DNA of 64,000 bases from Leucocoprinus leucothites (lineage: Eukaryota; Basidiomycota; Agaricomycetes; Agaricales; Agaricaceae), in NCBI GenBank assembly GCA_013368445.1, contig JAACJO010000006.1, forward strand, positions 1,116,001 through 1,180,000, given 5' to 3'. Below, piece after piece: positions 61,021 through 64,000 of the stretch (positions are counted from its first letter, which is position 1; the number at the start of each line of letters is the position of its first letter). A program made the position numbers and the translations under genes. The notes below the pieces were generated by a model. It saw nothing but the letters and a program-made list of their open reading frames with translations, was not told the origin of the DNA and did not search any database.

Positions 61021-63806
61021 AAGCCCAAAATTTACCCTGCGTGTCTTTTGCTTAGTTCACTCCTGTCACCTTCGGTATTGGTGAGGAATAATATGACTTT
61101 GATTTCAGTTGAGATATAGGATGCGCTTGGTTGTTCTCCTTGAAGTGGGCCATGGATTGGCCTGGCATATACTCATTACGATACCGAATGTTCCTCATTT
61201 GATGAATATCCCCCCTGGTTACCCCTTCTATTTTTCGTTGTGTACTATTAATCTACGAGGTTCATTGTTGATGTAGCTAGTAACCTGCATTTACCCAATA
61301 TAACCCTGCATCAGAAAGGCATCCTCTTTTCGAGCTCCTTCGTTCACACTGTGGCGCACTTGAGGGTGGTAGTAGTCTTGAGTGCGCCTTAATCTGAGTT
61401 CGACTGAGCAAACTGTCTTGTTCCTTGAAACGTGCGAGACAATAACCAAGCTCTTTCCTAGATCACTACTCTCCCTGTATATTTCTTTGAATTATGATAG
61501 ACAGTTGTAAATGCTTCTAGTTTGGCTTAGCAACCGAGGGACACGACATAATCACCCATGTCCCAAGACATTTGAATGGACTGTGACAGATACCGACGAA
61601 ACCTGAGAAACCGATGATATTCAACGGCAGAGTATGTTTGGCTTGGGCTTGACTTAGCCAATTTGAAACTCATCCCTTCGTAATATACATAGAATCCTGA
61701 AAGGTAAACTGTATCGTTCCTTGTCTCTCCACAAACAAAGATGGTTACCCGGAGCCATGACCACTGACTCCTGGAGACTACAGCATAACCCTTTAATATA
61801 TGTATATGTACCGACTACTGTGACTCTTCAAAGCTTCACGGTTGGGACAGCACCGTTGCAAGGGGCCCAAATTGCTGTCAAACCTCGCAGCAAACAGACT
61901 CATGCTCAAACACCTTTTCAACAACCCTGCGACTACCGCCAAATCGTGCGCGGCGGCCATGTACCGGCAGCCCAGTGAGAGCAGAAGCCGACAAAACCGT
62001 ATGATCGGCCTCATTGTGAATCCATGTCCACGATGTAATGACAAGGGACCGACGCACTAACGCGCGGCGCGTGAAGTGAGGGACCTGACTGGGACCTGGG
62101 CCTGAACACGGGGCTGGCGGGCCCCGGGGAGGGCGGGCAGGGGCAGGACAGGTCTTCCGCGCCCAACCCAACCCCAGCAATTTACGATTGTGGCTTAGTA
62201 GATTTTCCATCTAGCTTTCAAAATCTCAGGAAGTCTCTCACTGGTCTGAATTTCGTAATCTGGAACTTCATAATTCAGAATTAATGGTAACGGGGAGGGC
62301 TTAGGTCACCGCAACCGCTCCTCTTCCCCCGGCCTCCCCACCGAGCACAGAGTCATAGCAAAAAATGCATCTACCCCATGGCACTGCTCATTGGTGCCTC
62401 GAATTGGGCTTATTGGGGTTCGCCTTAGTTTTTAAAATCCGGACTTGCAAGCCGGCAAATCGGCACATCAAGTTTTCAGATACCGTCCCACAACGTACAC
62501 AGTACATCGCACGACACGCTTCAGCAGGCGAAGAGGAAGCGAAATCTCTCCGCATTCTCCATGTTAGACCGTCCCCGACGATCTCCGCAGGAATACCGGA
62601 AATCCATAATCATCGATCAAGCAAAAAAAAAAAATTGAACTGAAATTTGCAGCGACATGATGATCGCCTTGGCACACAATTTTTAAATTGTCTGTCGACG
62701 ACTTGACGATTTGGGGACTCTGAAACTCTGGAGTTCTGGCGTCCCTCGCGCTCTCCTCTGGGGGTCTTTTAGCTAGCGCATGTCACAGCATTGTTCCTGA
62801 TGGCTTTTCCTGCCTCCGTTTATGAGAGAGAGACTGTGCGGATTCGCATAATAGTCGGACGGCGAGCTTCGAGGCCAAGCCAAACATGCAGTCTGATGAT
62901 TGATATTCAGCGCGGTCACTGCGACACATCTAAAAGTATTGAGATGGGCGGCACTTTTTGTAAATTCTTAGACTTGAATCATGCGTTACTGAGATCTCAC
63001 CTCACTCAGGCCATGTTAACAAGCTTGATCATACATTATCAACAAGCATGTCAATTTTGTCCTGGAAATCGTTAGCTGAGTGGGCTTATGTCCAAGATAG
63101 ACGGATGGAGTGTCATCCTCTGATTCATATGTCTTTTTGTCAAAGAATCAATACAGGGTTCGAGTACAAAGACTCGCTCATATAACTCACCTCTTGACCT
63201 TGCCGGTCTCCGGGAAGAGATGGTCACAATTTCTTACTAAGTGTGTTGCATCAAAGATCACAAAAACACACTTGGGACCCACTGCGTGGCTGATCATGCT
63301 TCTGTGTTCTCGCACCATCAGTTTTCGGGGCAAGATTTGGGTCCCGGATTGGACACTCTGAGAGTAAGCCTATCCCAGCAGTCACTGGGTGAGACGAGCG
63401 ATCTGGGCACCAACGGTTAGTCTAATACGATGAATCTACCTGGGACCTGGGTTCCTGTCTGGGTCTCCCGGGAGATGAGATGTTGATCTACTGTCGTGGT
63501 ACACTTGCTCGAACTTCAAACCTCGAGTATAGCATCGGCCCGAAGACCCGCAAACCAGAAGGCAGAAGAAGGACCAAAGAAAGGTTCGTTTTCACGAACA
63601 TCGTCCCTGGAGCTGTCTTCCTGCGCCAGAATATCATAAACAGCGTTTTGATTGAAGGATCTAGGGGTTAGCGCTGTGAAGCGAAATTTTGAGTTGAGGC
63701 AGTTCTGTCCATGGGCATGTGATGGTGAGTCAACATGTCAATCAATCTGTATACTTCAGAGGCCTCAAATACAGTGACGCCCACATTGCCCTTGAGCCTC
63801 ACAATC
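61021..63806. other. Intergenic, about 2.8 kb
   Basis: 3' flank of the transporter, then unassigned sequence. Contains a GC-rich, G-tract-rich patch at 62,060-62,160 and an A12 run near 62,625. No gene supported; frames at 62,365-62,643 and 63,110-63,361 lack motifs. Confidence 0.4.
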
Positions 63807-64000
63807 ATGGCTAACCAGACCATTTCACTCTCTTCATCGGACCTGTCCGAGTTAACACAACTACTACTCGGAATAATTATTCAATCATTGCTTAACGGAG
63901 GGATCATCATCCTCGGTCTCGCCTGCATCTTCCTTCTTGCATCAAATCGTCGAAAATGCCCACGGAAACCAAAATCAAGGCAGTCCACTTTCTGGATATC
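63807..64000 (+). CDS. Seven-helix-type membrane protein, partial (cut by window end)
   Basis: The first 64 codons of a gene that runs off the window. The ATG is followed by a short polar stretch (MANQTISLSSSDLSELTQLL) with an N-glycosylation site, then one transmembrane helix, IIQSLLNGGIIILGLACIFL, and a basic loop (ASNRRKCPRKPKSRQ). The helix shares the LLNGG(I/L)(I/L)xLG(L/A)xCIF pattern with the first helix of the 30.8-kb protein, so both belong to the same basidiomycete family. The frame is still open at position 64000. Confidence 0.65.
   Translation, partial: MANQTISLSSSDLSELTQLLLGIIIQSLLNGGIIILGLACIFLLASNRRKCPRKPKSRQSTFWI

Noticed and set aside
1..64000. CRISPR arrays, bacterial operons, phage or toxin-antitoxin systems
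   Set aside because: Every supported gene is of eukaryotic spliced type; no regularly spaced repeats were seen.

Overview
This is nuclear DNA of a filamentous basidiomycete, almost certainly an agaricomycete (mushroom-forming fungus). The genes are split by many short GT-AG introns of about 45-75 bases, some exons are only 7-15 bases long, and intergenic gaps of 1-4 kb are common. The families present fit the same group: a tyrosine-kinase-like kinase with a helical N-terminus, an F-box/LRR relic, basidiomycete-type seven-helix membrane proteins, and fungal HEM14, SWI3 and ATG11. There is no operon logic, CRISPR array or bacterial element. I rebuilt the gene models by hand from reading frame, splice sites and family motifs; where every exon phase closes I give exact ends.

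Layout. 0.5-1.8 kb: short-chain dehydrogenase (+). 2.2-2.8 kb: small protein with a mitochondrial-looking N-terminus (-). 3.9-6.1 kb: two tandem BRI3-like membrane proteins with identical intron positions (-). 6.8-8.5 kb: protoporphyrinogen oxidase HEM14 (-), sharing a 120-base divergent promoter with the chromatin-remodelling subunit SWI3/RSC8 (+, 8.6-10.9 kb). 11.5-13.2 kb: frameshifted F-box/LRR gene. 16.3-17.5 kb: unknown Ser/Pro-rich protein. 17.9-19.2 kb: NmrA-like reductase (-). 20.4-22.6 kb: TKL-type kinase with an Asn in place of the catalytic Asp (-). 23.4 kb: tRNA-Val. 24.3-26.7 kb: 781-residue serine-rich protein (-). 30.8-31.7 kb: seven-helix-type membrane protein (-). 32.5 kb: intron-containing tRNA-Asp. 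32.7-34.3 kb: zinc alcohol dehydrogenase (-). 37.2-40.0 kb: two-RRM RNA-binding protein (+). 43.1-45.5 kb: secreted acid sphingomyelinase-like phosphodiesterase (+). 45.8-50.1 kb: a 2-kb tandem duplication, each copy with an intact small basic-protein gene. 50.1-50.8 kb: complex I subunit NDUFB7 (+). 51.2-52.0 kb: hypothetical protein (-). 52.6-57.7 kb: autophagy scaffold ATG11 (+). 58.9-61.0 kb: sugar transporter (+). 63.8 kb to the end: start of a second seven-helix protein (+).

Most genes are unrelated housekeeping or accessory genes. The links I can see are the shared HEM14/SWI3 promoter, the tandem BRI3-like pair, and the duplication whose right end overlaps the NDUFB7 promoter. The most unusual items are the duplicated small-gene pair with a conserved 9-base microexon, the 7-base microexon that encodes the metal-binding GNH of the sphingomyelinase, the HGN catalytic loop of the kinase, and the repeated intron position in the two RRMs.
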